A stretch of 64,000 bases of DNA from Deltaproteobacteria bacterium. GTDB taxonomy: Bacteria; Myxococcota; Myxococcia; Myxococcales; SZAS-1. Where the stretch lies: positions 124,001-188,000 of the forward strand of contig JAFEBB010000005.1 in assembly GCA_018266075.1 (NCBI GenBank), in the 5' to 3' direction. Below the pieces are notes generated by a model. The model searched no databases, was not told the origin of the DNA, and worked only from the letters and a program-made list of their open reading frames with translations. The position numbers and the translations under genes are program-made. This document shows, piece after piece, positions 23,176 to 32,388 of this stretch. Each line of letters begins with the position of its first letter. The stretch's first letter is position 1.

Positions 23176-24553
23176 GGCGTTCGCGCGCGTAACGGGCGGC
23201 ATCGCTGTCGGGGTACTGCTCGACCACGCGGCGATACACGACCATCGCCTCATCTGGCGCGCCCAGCTTCTCGGCGCAGAGCCGCGCGAGGATCACCAGC
23301 GCGCGCGGCGCGACGTCGGCCTTGGGCGTGCGCATCACGATGCCGCGCAGCACCTCCGCGGCGATCTGCGGCTCGCCGGCCGTCGAGAACATCTGCGCCA
23401 CGGCCAGGTGCTGCGCTGGATCGATGGCCAGCGCGGGAATGTCGCCCTGGCGGTAGCGCTCGAGCGCCGTGGCCACGTCGCCGCGACCAATGGCCGCGAC
23501 GAGCGCCTCGCGTGGATCCTCGAGATCGATCGGCTGAAGCCGCTTGGCGCGCTCCGCTTCGGTCTCGGGATCCGGTGGCGGCGTCCAGGTGCCCTCGGGA
23601 GCGGCCCGCGGGCGCAGCGGAACGCGGAACTTCGTGGGATCTCCGTGCGCGAGGAGCTCGGCGTGCGTGAAGAGCAGCATGCCGGCCGCGCTGGCCACGG
23701 CCGCGAGGAGCGCGGCGACCACGACGTGCGCACCGAAGTTCTCGAGCTCGTGATCCATGAGGCGCATGTCGCCGTCGATGGCCACGCCCGGCATCCACGC
23801 CACCATGAGCTGCATCAGCGCCCAAGCGGCGACGACAACCCGCAGCTTCCCCACGTCGCCGCCGAGCCGCGACTCGAGGCGCGGCAGCTCCCAGGGCAGC
23901 GCCATCATCGTGTGCGGACCATCGACCCCCGCAGCGACCAGCGCCGGCGGCACGAGCCAAATCGCCAGCGCGACGAGAATCCACGCGACCGGGCTCGCGA
24001 CGGGGATCGCGAGCTGTCCCCAGTGGCTCACGAGCGCGGCGCCCAGCGCGAGCGGTCCCAGCGTGGGCAGCCCGCGCCAGAACAGACTGACCCAGCCATC
24101 GGCGATGTCGCCGTACGTCGGCACGCCCACGAGCGGCAGCCCCTGGTCCGCGCGTCGGAGCATCATCGCGAACGCGCCGATCACCACGAACTGGCCCAGC
24201 ACCCAGCCTTGGCCGCCCCAGGTGGCCACCGTCTGCTGCGCCACGGCCAGCACCACGGCGAACGCGAGGGGCAGCAGCTGACCGACGTTCGCCAGCGCCG
24301 CCGCGAAGGAGAAAGGCTCCACCTGCGCGCGCGGCACGAGGATGGGAACGGCGATGCCGCCGCATGCCGCGCAGATGGGCAGCACCCCGGCCCCGACGTA
24401 CTTCTTGGCCGCGCAGAGCTCGCAGAGATCGCGCTGGCACGCCCCACAGTGCCACGCGGCCACGGATGGCGGATGCCGGCTGCACTGTGGGTCGCGCGCC
24501 ACGCCTCGACGCTGCGGCAGGGGAGGGCAGCCGGTCAAGCGTGCTGTCGACAC
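23156..24553 (-). CDS. Polytopic membrane protein with N-terminal zinc-ribbon/B-box-like motif and TPR-like C-terminus
   Basis: A 465-residue protein of unknown function. The N-terminus has paired cysteines and histidines ([31 protein letters not shown] at about residues 24-65) resembling a B-box or zinc-ribbon. Five to six hydrophobic helices follow (about 80-315). The C-terminal cytoplasmic part (about 345-465) looks like TPR helices ([36 protein letters not shown]). This layout recurs in myxobacterial membrane proteins. It starts with GTG and diverges from the lipoprotein at 24584, only 30 bases away. Confidence 0.75.
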   Translation of the reverse strand: MSTARLTGCPPLPQRRGVARDPQCSRHPPSVAAWHCGACQRDLCELCAAKKYVGAGVLPICAACGGIAVPILVPRAQVEPFSFAAALANVGQLLPLAFAVVLAVAQQTVATWGGQGWVLGQFVVIGAFAMMLRRADQGLPLVGVPTYGDIADGWVSLFWRGLPTLGPLALGAALVSHWGQLAIPVASPVAWILVALAIWLVPPALVAAGVDGPHTMMALPWELPRLESRLGGDVGKLRVVVAAWALMQLMVAWMPGVAIDGDMRLMDHELENFGAHVVVAALLAAVASAAGMLLFTHAELLAHGDPTKFRVPLRPRAAPEGTWTPPPDPETEAERAKRLQPIDLEDPREALVAAIGRGDVATALERYRQGDIPALAIDPAQHLAVAQMFSTAGEPQIAAEVLRGIVMRTPKADVAPRALVILARLCAEKLGAPDEAMVVYRRVVEQYPDSDAARYARERLTSAAG

Positions 24554-24583
24554 CGCGGCGGAGGTGGTCTAGACAACGCTGCG

Positions 24584-26377
24584 ATGACGCCCCGCACGCG
24601 CCTCTGCGCAGCGCTCTGCCTCGTGCTCGCCGCGTGCGTGCACGATCCGTACGACGACGCGCGCGAGAAGGACACGCCCGACGCCTACCAGCAGTTCCTG
24701 CGTGCGCACCCCGCGGAGCACGGCTCTTCCGAGGCGCACGCGCGGCTCGCCCAGCTCCGGTTCGCCGAGGCGCGCCAGGCGCACACCGTGCTCGGGTACA
24801 AGCGCTTCCTCGAGGATTTCCCCGACAGCGAAGAGGCGCCGGACGCGCTGAAGCTGCTCGAGTCGCTGCGCTTCGCCGCGGCGCAGTCGGTGGGCTCGGC
24901 CCAGGCCTGGCGCGACTTCCTGCGCGATCATCCCGACGGCGCCCACGCCACCCAGGCCCGGACCGCGCTCGACGACGTGAGCTGGAAGCAAGCCCAGGCG
25001 TCGACCACCGCGGCTGCGATGCGCGAGTACCTGGCGCACTTCCCCGAGAGCGTGCACCGCGCGGAGGCCGAGCGCGTCGTGGACGATCGCGCGTACGCCG
25101 AGTCGCGCGCGGCCGGCAACAAAGGGCTCCTCGACTACCTCGAGCACAGCCCCAACGGCGCCCACCGCGACGAGGCTCGCGGCCAGCTCTCGGCGCAAGA
25201 GGCGGAAGCGCTCGCCGATGGCGGCGACCTCGCGGGCGCGTATGCGCTGGCCGAGCGCGTCCATGGTCCCGAGGCCGAGCCGCTCATGCAGCGCCTGGCC
25301 CAGCGCGAGCTCGCCGAGGTGGCTGCTGCGCTGGATCCCACGGCGCTCCGGCAGCTCGCGTCGCGGCGTCCGCAGGTGGCGACGGCGGCCAACGAGCTGG
25401 CCAAGAAGATCGAGCACGACGGCAAGACCAAGGCGCTCCGTGCGCAGCTCGCGCACCTCGATCCGCTCGAGTTCGGCCGGCCGCCCGAGGAGCTGGTGCG
25501 CGCCCTCGACGCGCCGGATCCGCGCGATCGCTGGCTGGCCGCCGAGGAGCTGGGCGCGCTGGGGGCGCAGTCGGCGTACGAGAAGCTCGTCGACGTGGCC
25601 GCCGATGCGCGCTTCGAAGAGCTGCGGCTGCGGGCGTTCGCGGCGCTGCAGCAGCTGGTGGCGCGGACGGGCAAGGACGCGGCCGCCGTCGACGCCCGGA
25701 GCCGGCTGGAGAAGCTCCGCCGCATGGCCTCCAGCCCGCGCATGTACTTGAAGATCGCCATCGTCGAGGAGCTCGCCGGAATGCGCGTCGAGGCCCTGGC
25801 CGACTACCAGCGCTGCCTGCGCGGCGACGCCGCCGACCTGCTCGCGCTGCGGCGCCTGCTGGAGCTCGAGCCGCCCGGCTTCGAGCGCGCGGTGGCCGCG
25901 CGGCGCCTGGCGGTGACCGTGATCGACGAGATCACCGCGCACACCTCGGCCGAGGGCGATCCGCCGCTGCTCGCGTCACGCTGGCTCTGTGGCGTCGCCC
26001 ACGACGCCGACGCCGCCCAGACCGCGCTTGCAAAGCTGCCCGAGACCGTGGCCAAGGACGCCCCCGAGGACATGAGCGCCTTCCGGGCGCGCGCCCGCGA
26101 GGCCCAGGCCCAGGCCCACGCGCGGCTCTCCGACGCCGAGGACGCCGCGCGCGCCGAGCAGAGGACCCACGTCGCCTGCGAGGCCGACGACGTGTTGCCT
26201 CGCATTCAGGACGGGGTGAAGGCGCGGCTGGCTGCGGTGGCCGCGCTTGCCGCAGCAAAGTCCGAGCTGGCGCAGTATCCCTTGAGGCAGGTGGCCCGAC
26301 GCGACCCGTCGGCCGAGGTGCGCCAGGCGGCGCTCCAGGCGCTCGCGCCGCCCAACACGCCAATCTCGCGGAGGTGA
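24584..26377 (+). CDS. Lipoprotein with TPR/HEAT-like helical repeats
   Basis: A 597-residue lipoprotein. The signal peptide MTPRTRLCAALCLVLAAC ends in a good lipobox (LAAC). The first 200 residues contain repeats of a YbgF-like kind (AYQQFLRAHPAEHGSSEAHARLAQLRF, YKRFLEDFPDSEEAPDALKLL). The middle and end resemble HEAT or armadillo repeats (RWLAAEELGALGAQSAYEKL, EVRQAALQAL). It probably serves as a periplasmic scaffold. The gene just downstream is 5 bases away with its own strong ribosome binding site, so they form a pair. Confidence 0.8.
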   Translation: MTPRTRLCAALCLVLAACVHDPYDDAREKDTPDAYQQFLRAHPAEHGSSEAHARLAQLRFAEARQAHTVLGYKRFLEDFPDSEEAPDALKLLESLRFAAAQSVGSAQAWRDFLRDHPDGAHATQARTALDDVSWKQAQASTTAAAMREYLAHFPESVHRAEAERVVDDRAYAESRAAGNKGLLDYLEHSPNGAHRDEARGQLSAQEAEALADGGDLAGAYALAERVHGPEAEPLMQRLAQRELAEVAAALDPTALRQLASRRPQVATAANELAKKIEHDGKTKALRAQLAHLDPLEFGRPPEELVRALDAPDPRDRWLAAEELGALGAQSAYEKLVDVAADARFEELRLRAFAALQQLVARTGKDAAAVDARSRLEKLRRMASSPRMYLKIAIVEELAGMRVEALADYQRCLRGDAADLLALRRLLELEPPGFERAVAARRLAVTVIDEITAHTSAEGDPPLLASRWLCGVAHDADAAQTALAKLPETVAKDAPEDMSAFRARAREAQAQAHARLSDAEDAARAEQRTHVACEADDVLPRIQDGVKARLAAVAALAAAKSELAQYPLRQVARRDPSAEVRQAALQALAPPNTPISRR

Positions 26378-26381
26378 CGCG

Positions 26382-26807
26382 ATGGATCCCTTGACCGCAA
26401 AGTCGCGCGACGAGCTGCTGGAAGAGCTCGCGCGCCGCCACCGCGACCTCCTCAAGCCCGGCGAGAAGTTCGAGCTCGTGGCCGAAGAGAACGCGCGCGG
26501 GGTGCGCGCTGTCCTGGCCCTGGCCGGTGGCGCGGATGGCACGCGCGTGGAGATGGAGGCCCGCGTCGACGCCAAGCAGAGCGGGCTCCGCGGCGATTCG
26601 GCACTCTCGGTGGTCCTCGACGCGCTGGACCTCTCGTTCGGCGAGTTCCTGGAGGCCGGGCGGACGGAGCGGCTCTCGGCTGCCTTCGAGCAGCGCGACC
26701 TGGAGGGCGTGCCCGTGGCCCTGCGCGGGCGGGTGCGGCGGCCGGCGCTCGAGGCCGAGGCCAACCGGCTGCTGGGCGAGGCCGAGTCGGACGAGTGGGC
26801 GGACTGA
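26382..26807 (+). CDS. Small conserved-type protein of unknown function
   Basis: A 141-residue soluble protein beginning MDPLTAKSRDELLEELARRHRDLLKPGEKFELV. It is mixed alpha/beta, acidic at the end, with no signal peptide, cysteines or recognisable motif. The ATG lies behind GGAGGTGACGCG, overlapping the end of the helical-repeat lipoprotein gene, so the two are translationally coupled. Codon use is normal. The function is unknown. The 209-bp gap after it holds only GC-rich inverted segments and the promoter region of the efflux operon. Confidence 0.7.
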   Translation: MDPLTAKSRDELLEELARRHRDLLKPGEKFELVAEENARGVRAVLALAGGADGTRVEMEARVDAKQSGLRGDSALSVVLDALDLSFGEFLEAGRTERLSAAFEQRDLEGVPVALRGRVRRPALEAEANRLLGEAESDEWAD

Positions 26808-27016
26808 AGCTGTCCGAAGACGGCAAGCGACATTTCCAAGGCGGAAACATCTGCTCTCGACAGGCGGTGTCAGTTCTGTCCGAATGCGGTCGCCCGGACG
26901 AACACCCGGCCGGGAGCGGGGTTGAAATAGCCCGGCCCGGGGGTTCGTAGGTGCGCCCGGGCGCCGGCTGCGAGTGCGGGTTTGCGGTGGGCGGGTGGAT
27001 TGGGAGGTAGCGACAG

Positions 27017-27709
27017 ATGCGCAGCTTGCGCGCCATCGCCGGCACCATCTTCGACCCGGTGGGCACGTTCCGCGGCCTCGCCGAGGGGCCGAAGACGCTC
27101 CTGGCCCTCCTCTTCGTGGTCCTGGCCCAGCTCTCCGTGCCGCTCGCCCTCTCCGGGCGCCTCGACACCCGCGCCGCGGCCATGAACGAGCTCGGCCCGA
27201 AGATCGGCGAGATGACCGATCGCGACGTCAGCGAGGCCATCCAGCAGAAGGAGAAGATCGCCAGCGTGATCATCGTGGCCAAGGCCCTGGTCGGGCCGCC
27301 GCTGCTCGCGCTGGAGCTGACCATCGTGCTCTGGCTCTGGGGGCGGTACCTGCGCGGAAAGCCCGCGTTCGGCGTGCTGTACTCGCTGTGCACCCACGCG
27401 CAGATCCCGTTCGCGCTGCGCGCGCTGGGCCGGACCGCGGTCATCCTGGGGCGAACCCAGATCGAGCCCGACGAGGTGGACAACCTGCTCCCCTCGGGCC
27501 TGGCGCCGCTCTTTCATGGCTCGCAGCCGATTGCGCACGCGCTCGCCGGCGCCGACCTGTTCCTGCTTTGGACCGCGGTGCTCCTGGGCATCGCGCTCTA
27601 CGCCGCTGGAAAGCTCTCGGTCACCCGAGCGGTCGTCGGAATGACCTTGGCCTACGCCGCGTTCGTGGCCGTCTTCCTGGTGGCGCTGCCCGGCCTTGGA
27701 GGGGCCTAG
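27017..27709 (+). CDS. Yip1-domain membrane protein
   Basis: A 230-residue protein with four or five transmembrane helices. The opening FDPVGTFRGLAEGPKTLLALLFVVL is typical of bacterial Yip1-family proteins, and further helices lie at about 88-110, 115-140, 180-200 and 205-228. The function in bacteria is unknown. It heads the efflux operon, 6 bases before the TolC-like gene, and has GGGAGGT before its ATG. The conserved position suggests an accessory role in the export system. Confidence 0.82.
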   Translation: MRSLRAIAGTIFDPVGTFRGLAEGPKTLLALLFVVLAQLSVPLALSGRLDTRAAAMNELGPKIGEMTDRDVSEAIQQKEKIASVIIVAKALVGPPLLALELTIVLWLWGRYLRGKPAFGVLYSLCTHAQIPFALRALGRTAVILGRTQIEPDEVDNLLPSGLAPLFHGSQPIAHALAGADLFLLWTAVLLGIALYAAGKLSVTRAVVGMTLAYAAFVAVFLVALPGLGGA

Positions 27710-27715
27710 ACAGCC

Positions 27716-29023
27716 ATGCTGCACACCCTGGTGCTCCTCGCGCTGGCGCAGGTGGCGGATCCGTCCGCTGCCCGAACGCTCACCCTCGAACAGGCCTTTG
27801 GTCTGGCGGACACGAACCACGTCGACGTGCAGCTCGCCGACCTCTCCCTGCAGCAGGCCGCGCAGGACGAGAAGGGCAGCTACGCGGGCATCCTGCCGCG
27901 GGCGGACCTCGCGGCCCAGCTCTCGAAGTCGTACTCCAAGAACAACCAGGTCCTCATCGAGAACGGGGCGGCGGTGCCCGTCACCAGCGGCTGGGTGCCC
28001 ACGTTCTGGGGCGCGCAGCTGACCGCCCAGCAGAACATCATCGACGGCGGCAAGTGGTGGACGCGCATCTCCAAGGGCCACGCCGACCGCGAGGCCGCGG
28101 AGGCCCAGCTCGCCGAGGCGCGGCTGCAGGCCCACCAGACCGTCGGACACCTCTTCTACGAGCTCGTCCGCGCCGGGCGAAGCCTGGAGATCCTGCAGGT
28201 GAACGTGCAGCGCTCACAGGAGCAGGTGGATCGGGCGCAGGCGCTGTTCGAGGCCGGCCGCGGGCCCAAGAGCGACTACTACGCCGCGCAGGTGAACCTC
28301 GCGAACGACGAGATCGCCGTGGCCCAGCAGCGCGCCAAGACGGACGTGGCCCGCAACAACCTCAACATCGCCCTGGGCCAGGCGGCGGAGCAGCCCATCG
28401 ACGCCAAGCCGCCGGATCTCTCCGCGCGGCCGGCGACCGTCAACGCGAGCCAGGCCGACGAACAAGCCTTGAAGGCTCGCCCCGGTCTGGCCGCGCTGCG
28501 CAAGCAGATCGACTCGTCCGGCATGACGATCACCCTCGCCAAGGGCGACTATTACCCGGCGCTGAACGCGTCGCTCATGTACCAGTACCAGCGCGCGCCA
28601 GCGGGTGTCGTCACCGACAATGCGCCGTGGAACAACTACACCGCCACCGGCTCGCTGAATCTGCAGTGGAACCTCTTCAATGGTCGCAGCACGGACGTCG
28701 CGGTGCAGAAGGCCGAGCTCGCGCAGAGCGCCGCGCGCGTGAACCTCATCAAGAGCGAGCGCCAGGTCACCCAGGACACCGAGACGGCCGTGCGCACCCT
28801 GACCGTGAACCTCGAGGCGCTCAGCCTCGCCGAGAAGGCGAACCAGGCCGCGAACCTGGGGCTGCAGCTCGCGCAGGAGCGGTTCAAGGCCGGCGCGGCG
28901 TCGAACCTGGAGGTCCGCGACGCGCAGCTCAAGCTCACCTCCGCCGAGCTCAACCTCGTCTCCACGCAGATCGACGTGCACCTTGCGGATCTCGACGTCC
29001 GCGCCGCCGAGGGGGCCCTGTGA
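27716..29023 (+). CDS. TolC-family outer membrane efflux protein
   Basis: A 435-residue outer-membrane channel. It has a short signal peptide (MLHTLVLLALAQVA) and two helical-hairpin repeats typical of TolC (LTLEQAFGLADTNHVDVQLADLSLQQA and the later AQLKLTSAELNLVSTQIDVHLADLDVRAAEGAL). Together with the adaptor and ABC parts downstream it would complete a MacAB-TolC-type tripartite exporter spanning both membranes. The substrate is unknown. Confidence 0.92.
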   Translation: MLHTLVLLALAQVADPSAARTLTLEQAFGLADTNHVDVQLADLSLQQAAQDEKGSYAGILPRADLAAQLSKSYSKNNQVLIENGAAVPVTSGWVPTFWGAQLTAQQNIIDGGKWWTRISKGHADREAAEAQLAEARLQAHQTVGHLFYELVRAGRSLEILQVNVQRSQEQVDRAQALFEAGRGPKSDYYAAQVNLANDEIAVAQQRAKTDVARNNLNIALGQAAEQPIDAKPPDLSARPATVNASQADEQALKARPGLAALRKQIDSSGMTITLAKGDYYPALNASLMYQYQRAPAGVVTDNAPWNNYTATGSLNLQWNLFNGRSTDVAVQKAELAQSAARVNLIKSERQVTQDTETAVRTLTVNLEALSLAEKANQAANLGLQLAQERFKAGAASNLEVRDAQLKLTSAELNLVSTQIDVHLADLDVRAAEGAL

Positions 29024-29053
29024 CCCCGCGGTCTGCGACACTCTGAGGCCATC

Positions 29054-30328
29054 ATGATCAAGCGCATCGTCATCGGAATCGTGCTCTTGGGAGCGGTGGT
29101 GGGCATCACCATCGCCGGCTTGAAGCCCAAGCCGCCCAAGCCCACCGACGTCCAGGTCACCAAGGCCAGCCGCGAGGCCATCACCCGGACCATCACGTCG
29201 GCGGGCAAGCTCGCGTCGGCGACCACGGTGAAGATCAACTCCAACGTGTCGGGCGACATGGTGGAGCTGAACGTCAAGGTCGGGGACAAGGTCCACAAGG
29301 GCGAGGTGCTCGCCAAGATCGATCCCACCCGCTACCGCGCGCAGGCCAAGAGCGCTCAGGCCGCGCTCAGCGCCGCGCAGGCCGACGTGGGCGTGTTGAA
29401 AGTGCAGATGGTGCACGACCAGGCCGAGCTCGAGCGCGTGAACAACCTGCACGCCAAGGGCATGAGCTCGGATGCCGAGGTGGAGCAGCAGAAGAGCCTG
29501 GTGGCCGGCGACGACGCCAAGCTCGCCGCCGCCCAGCAGCGCGCCGACCAGGCCAGGGGCCAGCTCGACGAGGCCGACGACTACCTCTCCAAGTGCACGC
29601 TGGCGGCGCCCATCGACGGCGAGGTCATCGAGCTCGATCGTCAGCAGGGCGAGCGCGTCCGCGGCAGCGACTTGTCCGAAGACGTGGTGATGGTGCTCGC
29701 CACGCTGTCGCAGATGGAGGTGAAGGTCGAGGTCGGCGAGCACGAGGTGGTGTACCTGCACCTCGGCGACAAGGCCGACGTCGAGCTCGACGCCATCGAG
29801 GGCAAGAAGTTCCCCGGCCAGGTCATCGAGATCGGCCAGAACGCCATCATCCGCAACCCGGGCACCGAGGCGGAGGTGATCAGCTTCCCCATCCGCGTGG
29901 CGCTCGAACAGCGGCCGCCGGGCGCGCTCCCGGGCATGAGCTCCACCGTGCGCGTGAGCACCGAGACGCACGAGAAGGCGGTGGTGTTGCCCATCCAGGC
30001 CGTCACGGTGCGACCGGAGAAGGTCATCGCCAAGGCGCCGCCGCCGAGCGAGACGAGCATCAAGACCGCCGACGCCAACACGCCCGGCAAGGGCGAGATG
30101 GCCAAGGTCGTCTTCGTGATGAAGGACGGCAAGGCGCAGCTCCGCCAGGTGCACACCGGACTGTCGAGCGAGACAGACGTGGAGATCGTGGACGGCGTCC
30201 AGGAGGGCGAGGAGGTCATCTCCGGTCCGTACCGGACCGTGGCCAAAGAACTGAAGGACGGCGACACCGTGCACGAGACCAAGCCGGGCGAGGGCGGCGG
30301 CCCCGGCAACGGCCCGGGAGGCGCGTAG
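29054..30328 (+). CDS. MacA-like periplasmic adaptor (HlyD/MFP family)
   Basis: A 424-residue membrane-fusion protein. One N-terminal membrane helix (MIKRIVIGIVLLGAVVGITIAG) is followed by the barrel-sandwich/biotinyl-lipoyl motif (VSGDMVELNVKVGDKVHKGEVLAKID), a long alpha-helical hairpin (residues about 95-180) and then the second lipoyl half (LAAPIDGEVIEL). A glycine-rich tail ends the protein. It would bridge the ABC permeases and the TolC-like channel. The spacing to the ATPase gene is 3 bases. Confidence 0.92.
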   Translation: MIKRIVIGIVLLGAVVGITIAGLKPKPPKPTDVQVTKASREAITRTITSAGKLASATTVKINSNVSGDMVELNVKVGDKVHKGEVLAKIDPTRYRAQAKSAQAALSAAQADVGVLKVQMVHDQAELERVNNLHAKGMSSDAEVEQQKSLVAGDDAKLAAAQQRADQARGQLDEADDYLSKCTLAAPIDGEVIELDRQQGERVRGSDLSEDVVMVLATLSQMEVKVEVGEHEVVYLHLGDKADVELDAIEGKKFPGQVIEIGQNAIIRNPGTEAEVISFPIRVALEQRPPGALPGMSSTVRVSTETHEKAVVLPIQAVTVRPEKVIAKAPPPSETSIKTADANTPGKGEMAKVVFVMKDGKAQLRQVHTGLSSETDVEIVDGVQEGEEVISGPYRTVAKELKDGDTVHETKPGEGGGPGNGPGGA

Positions 30329-30331
30329 GTC

Positions 30332-31072
30332 ATGGCCACGCCCGCCACCGACGCGTCCCCCGGCGCGCTCATCCGCCTCGAGGGCATCGAGCGCACCTAC
30401 CGGGTGGGCGGCGAAGAGGTGCACGCGCTGCGCGGTGTGTCGATCGACATCGCCCACGGCGAGTGGGTGGCGATCGTGGGCCAGTCGGGCTCGGGCAAGA
30501 GCACGCTCATGAACGTGCTCGGCTGCCTCGATACGCCGACCGCGGGCCGCTACCTCCTCAACGGCAAGGACGTCTCGCACATGGGCGACGACGAGCTGGC
30601 CGACGTCCGCAACCAGGAGATCGGGTTCATCTTCCAGACGTTCCAGCTGCTGCCGCGCGACTCGGCGCTCGCGAACGTGGAGCTGCCGCTGGTGTACCGC
30701 GGCGTCGGCTCGCGCATGCGGCGCAAGATGGCCATCGAGGCGCTGGAGAAGGTCGGCCTCGCGGACCGCATGAAGCACAAGCCCAACGAGCTCTCCGGCG
30801 GTCAGCGCCAGCGCGTGGCCATCGCCCGCGCGCTCGTGGGAAAGCCCTCGCTGCTGCTCGCCGACGAGCCCACCGGCAACCTGGACTCCGCGACCGGCGA
30901 AGACATCGTGAAGCTCTTCGGCGAGCTGCACCGCCAAGGCAACGCGATCGTGCTGGTGACGCACGCGCCCGAGCTCGCCGCGCGGTGTCCGAGAGCGGTG
31001 AAGATCAGCGACGGCAAGGTGGTCGCGGATGGGCCAGGAAGAGAGGTCAGCGGAGTTCTCAAGGCTTCGTGA
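30332..31072 (+). CDS. MacB/LolD-type ABC transporter ATPase
   Basis: A 246-residue ATPase with Walker [10 protein letters not shown], signature [15 protein letters not shown], Walker [13 protein letters not shown] and the switch histidine VTHAPE. The sequence is that of the MacB/LolD/FtsE group, which powers mechanotransmission rather than classical transport. Unlike E. coli MacB the ATPase is a separate polypeptide from its permeases. It is followed by a 77-bp gap containing a heptanucleotide repeat. Confidence 0.93.
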   Translation: MATPATDASPGALIRLEGIERTYRVGGEEVHALRGVSIDIAHGEWVAIVGQSGSGKSTLMNVLGCLDTPTAGRYLLNGKDVSHMGDDELADVRNQEIGFIFQTFQLLPRDSALANVELPLVYRGVGSRMRRKMAIEALEKVGLADRMKHKPNELSGGQRQRVAIARALVGKPSLLLADEPTGNLDSATGEDIVKLFGELHRQGNAIVLVTHAPELAARCPRAVKISDGKVVADGPGREVSGVLKAS

Positions 31073-31083
31073 CGCAATCGCGG

Positions 31084-31111
31084 GACGTGGGTCGTGGGCC
31101 GTGGGTCGTTC
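31084..31111 (+). repeat. Heptanucleotide repeat (GTCGTGG type)
   Basis: Four 7-base units in register, GACGTGG, GTCGTGG, GCCGTGG and GTCGTTC, in the 77-bp gap between the ATPase and first permease genes of the efflux operon. Unlike the two other heptad loci it lacks a long inverted half; only TGGGT...ACCCA could pair. Confidence 0.65.
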
Positions 31112-31149
31112 GGTGAACCCAGAGCGTTGAGCGGGGTTGTGACAAGACG

Positions 31150-32385
31150 ATGCTGAAGCTGATTCGCGAGCTCCTGGAGAACGTCCGCATCGCGGTGGTC
31201 GCCTTGACCGGCAACCGCTTGCGGACCGTGCTCACCTTGCTCGGCATCGGCATCGGCGTGGCCACGCTCATCGCCATCTTCGGGATCATCCAGGGACTGA
31301 ACAGCAGCTTCTCCAGCCAGCTGGATGCGCTGGGAAGCTCGAGCCTCACCATCTCGCAGCGCCCGTGGATCATGGGCCCGCAGAACTGGTGGAAGTTCCG
31401 CAACCGCCCGCGCGTGACCATCCGCGACTTCCAGGAAGTGAAGCGCCAGAGCCAGCTCGCGAACGCCGTGGCGCCGAGCGTGGGCGACTCGTACGAGATC
31501 AAGTGGGGGGACAAGAGCATCCCCACGGTGCAGACCGTGGGCACCACCGAGGACTTCTCCGTCGCCCGCGGCACCTTTCCGCACGTGGGCCGCTTCATCT
31601 CCGACACCGACAACGATCTCCGCCAGCGCGTGGTGGTGCTCGGCCCCGACGTGTCCGACCCGCTCTTCGGCAGCAGCGAAGCGGCCGTCGGCCACTGGAT
31701 CCAGATTGGCCGCGAGCGCTACCAGGTGATCGGCGTGCTCGATCGCCGCGGCAAGCTGCTGGGCCAGAGCCTCGATCTCATCGCCATCGTGCCGTTCGAG
31801 ACCTTCCGCAATGACTTCGGCGCCCGGCGCGGCATCAACATCGCCGTCTCCGCCACCGACCCCAAGGCGCTCGACGCCCTCGAGGATGAGACCACCACCA
31901 TCCTGCGCCGCGTGCGCGGCCTGCGCCCCGAGCAGGACGACAACTTCACCATCAACCGCCAGGAGCAGTTCACCAAGCTCTACGACCAGCTCACCGGCAC
32001 GCTCTACGCGGTGGCGCTGGGCGTGGGCCTCATCACGCTGGTGGTGGGCGGCATTGGCATCATGAACATCATGCTGGTCTCGGTGCGCGAGCGGACGCGC
32101 GAGATCGGCGTGCGGCGGGCGCTGGGCGCGCGCAAGCGCACCATCGTCACCCAGTTCCTCTTCGAGAGCGTGGCGGTGAGCCTCGCGGGTGGCGGCGCGG
32201 GCACGGCGCTGGGCCTGACGGTCGCGCACCTGGTGGGCGAGCTCACGCCGCTCGCTGCGGCAGTCACGCCGTCCGGCATCCTGCTCGGTGTGGCCTTCAG
32301 CACGGTGGTGGGTGTGCTCTTCGGCATCTGGCCGGCGTGGAGCGCGGCCAACCTGGACCCGGTGGAAGCGCTTCGCTACGAGTGA
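31150..32385 (+). CDS. MacB-type FtsX-fold ABC permease (first)
   Basis: A 411-residue permease with the MacB topology: one N-terminal helix (TVLTLLGIGIGVATLIAIFGI), a large periplasmic domain (about residues 50-280) and three C-terminal helices (from VALGVGLITLVVGGIGIMNIMLVSV). The cytoplasmic loop RERTREIGVRRALGARKRTI is the family hallmark. The following permease is homologous but distinct, so the exporter probably contains a heterodimer. No clear ribosome binding site is seen. Confidence 0.92.
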   Translation: MLKLIRELLENVRIAVVALTGNRLRTVLTLLGIGIGVATLIAIFGIIQGLNSSFSSQLDALGSSSLTISQRPWIMGPQNWWKFRNRPRVTIRDFQEVKRQSQLANAVAPSVGDSYEIKWGDKSIPTVQTVGTTEDFSVARGTFPHVGRFISDTDNDLRQRVVVLGPDVSDPLFGSSEAAVGHWIQIGRERYQVIGVLDRRGKLLGQSLDLIAIVPFETFRNDFGARRGINIAVSATDPKALDALEDETTTILRRVRGLRPEQDDNFTINRQEQFTKLYDQLTGTLYAVALGVGLITLVVGGIGIMNIMLVSVRERTREIGVRRALGARKRTIVTQFLFESVAVSLAGGGAGTALGLTVAHLVGELTPLAAAVTPSGILLGVAFSTVVGVLFGIWPAWSAANLDPVEALRYE

Positions 32386-32388
32386 ACC

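Noticed and set aside
26808-27016. tRNA or small RNA in the 209-bp gap before the Yip1 gene
   Set aside because: GC-rich inverted segments are present, but no cloverleaf, anticodon arm or T-loop pattern could be built.
28214-30964. 916-residue minus-strand ORF opposite the TolC and MacA genes, and a similar 940-residue one at 41465-44287 opposite SecD/SecF
   Set aside because: Antisense shadows of genes with unmistakable conserved motifs; no ribosome binding site or recognisable domain.
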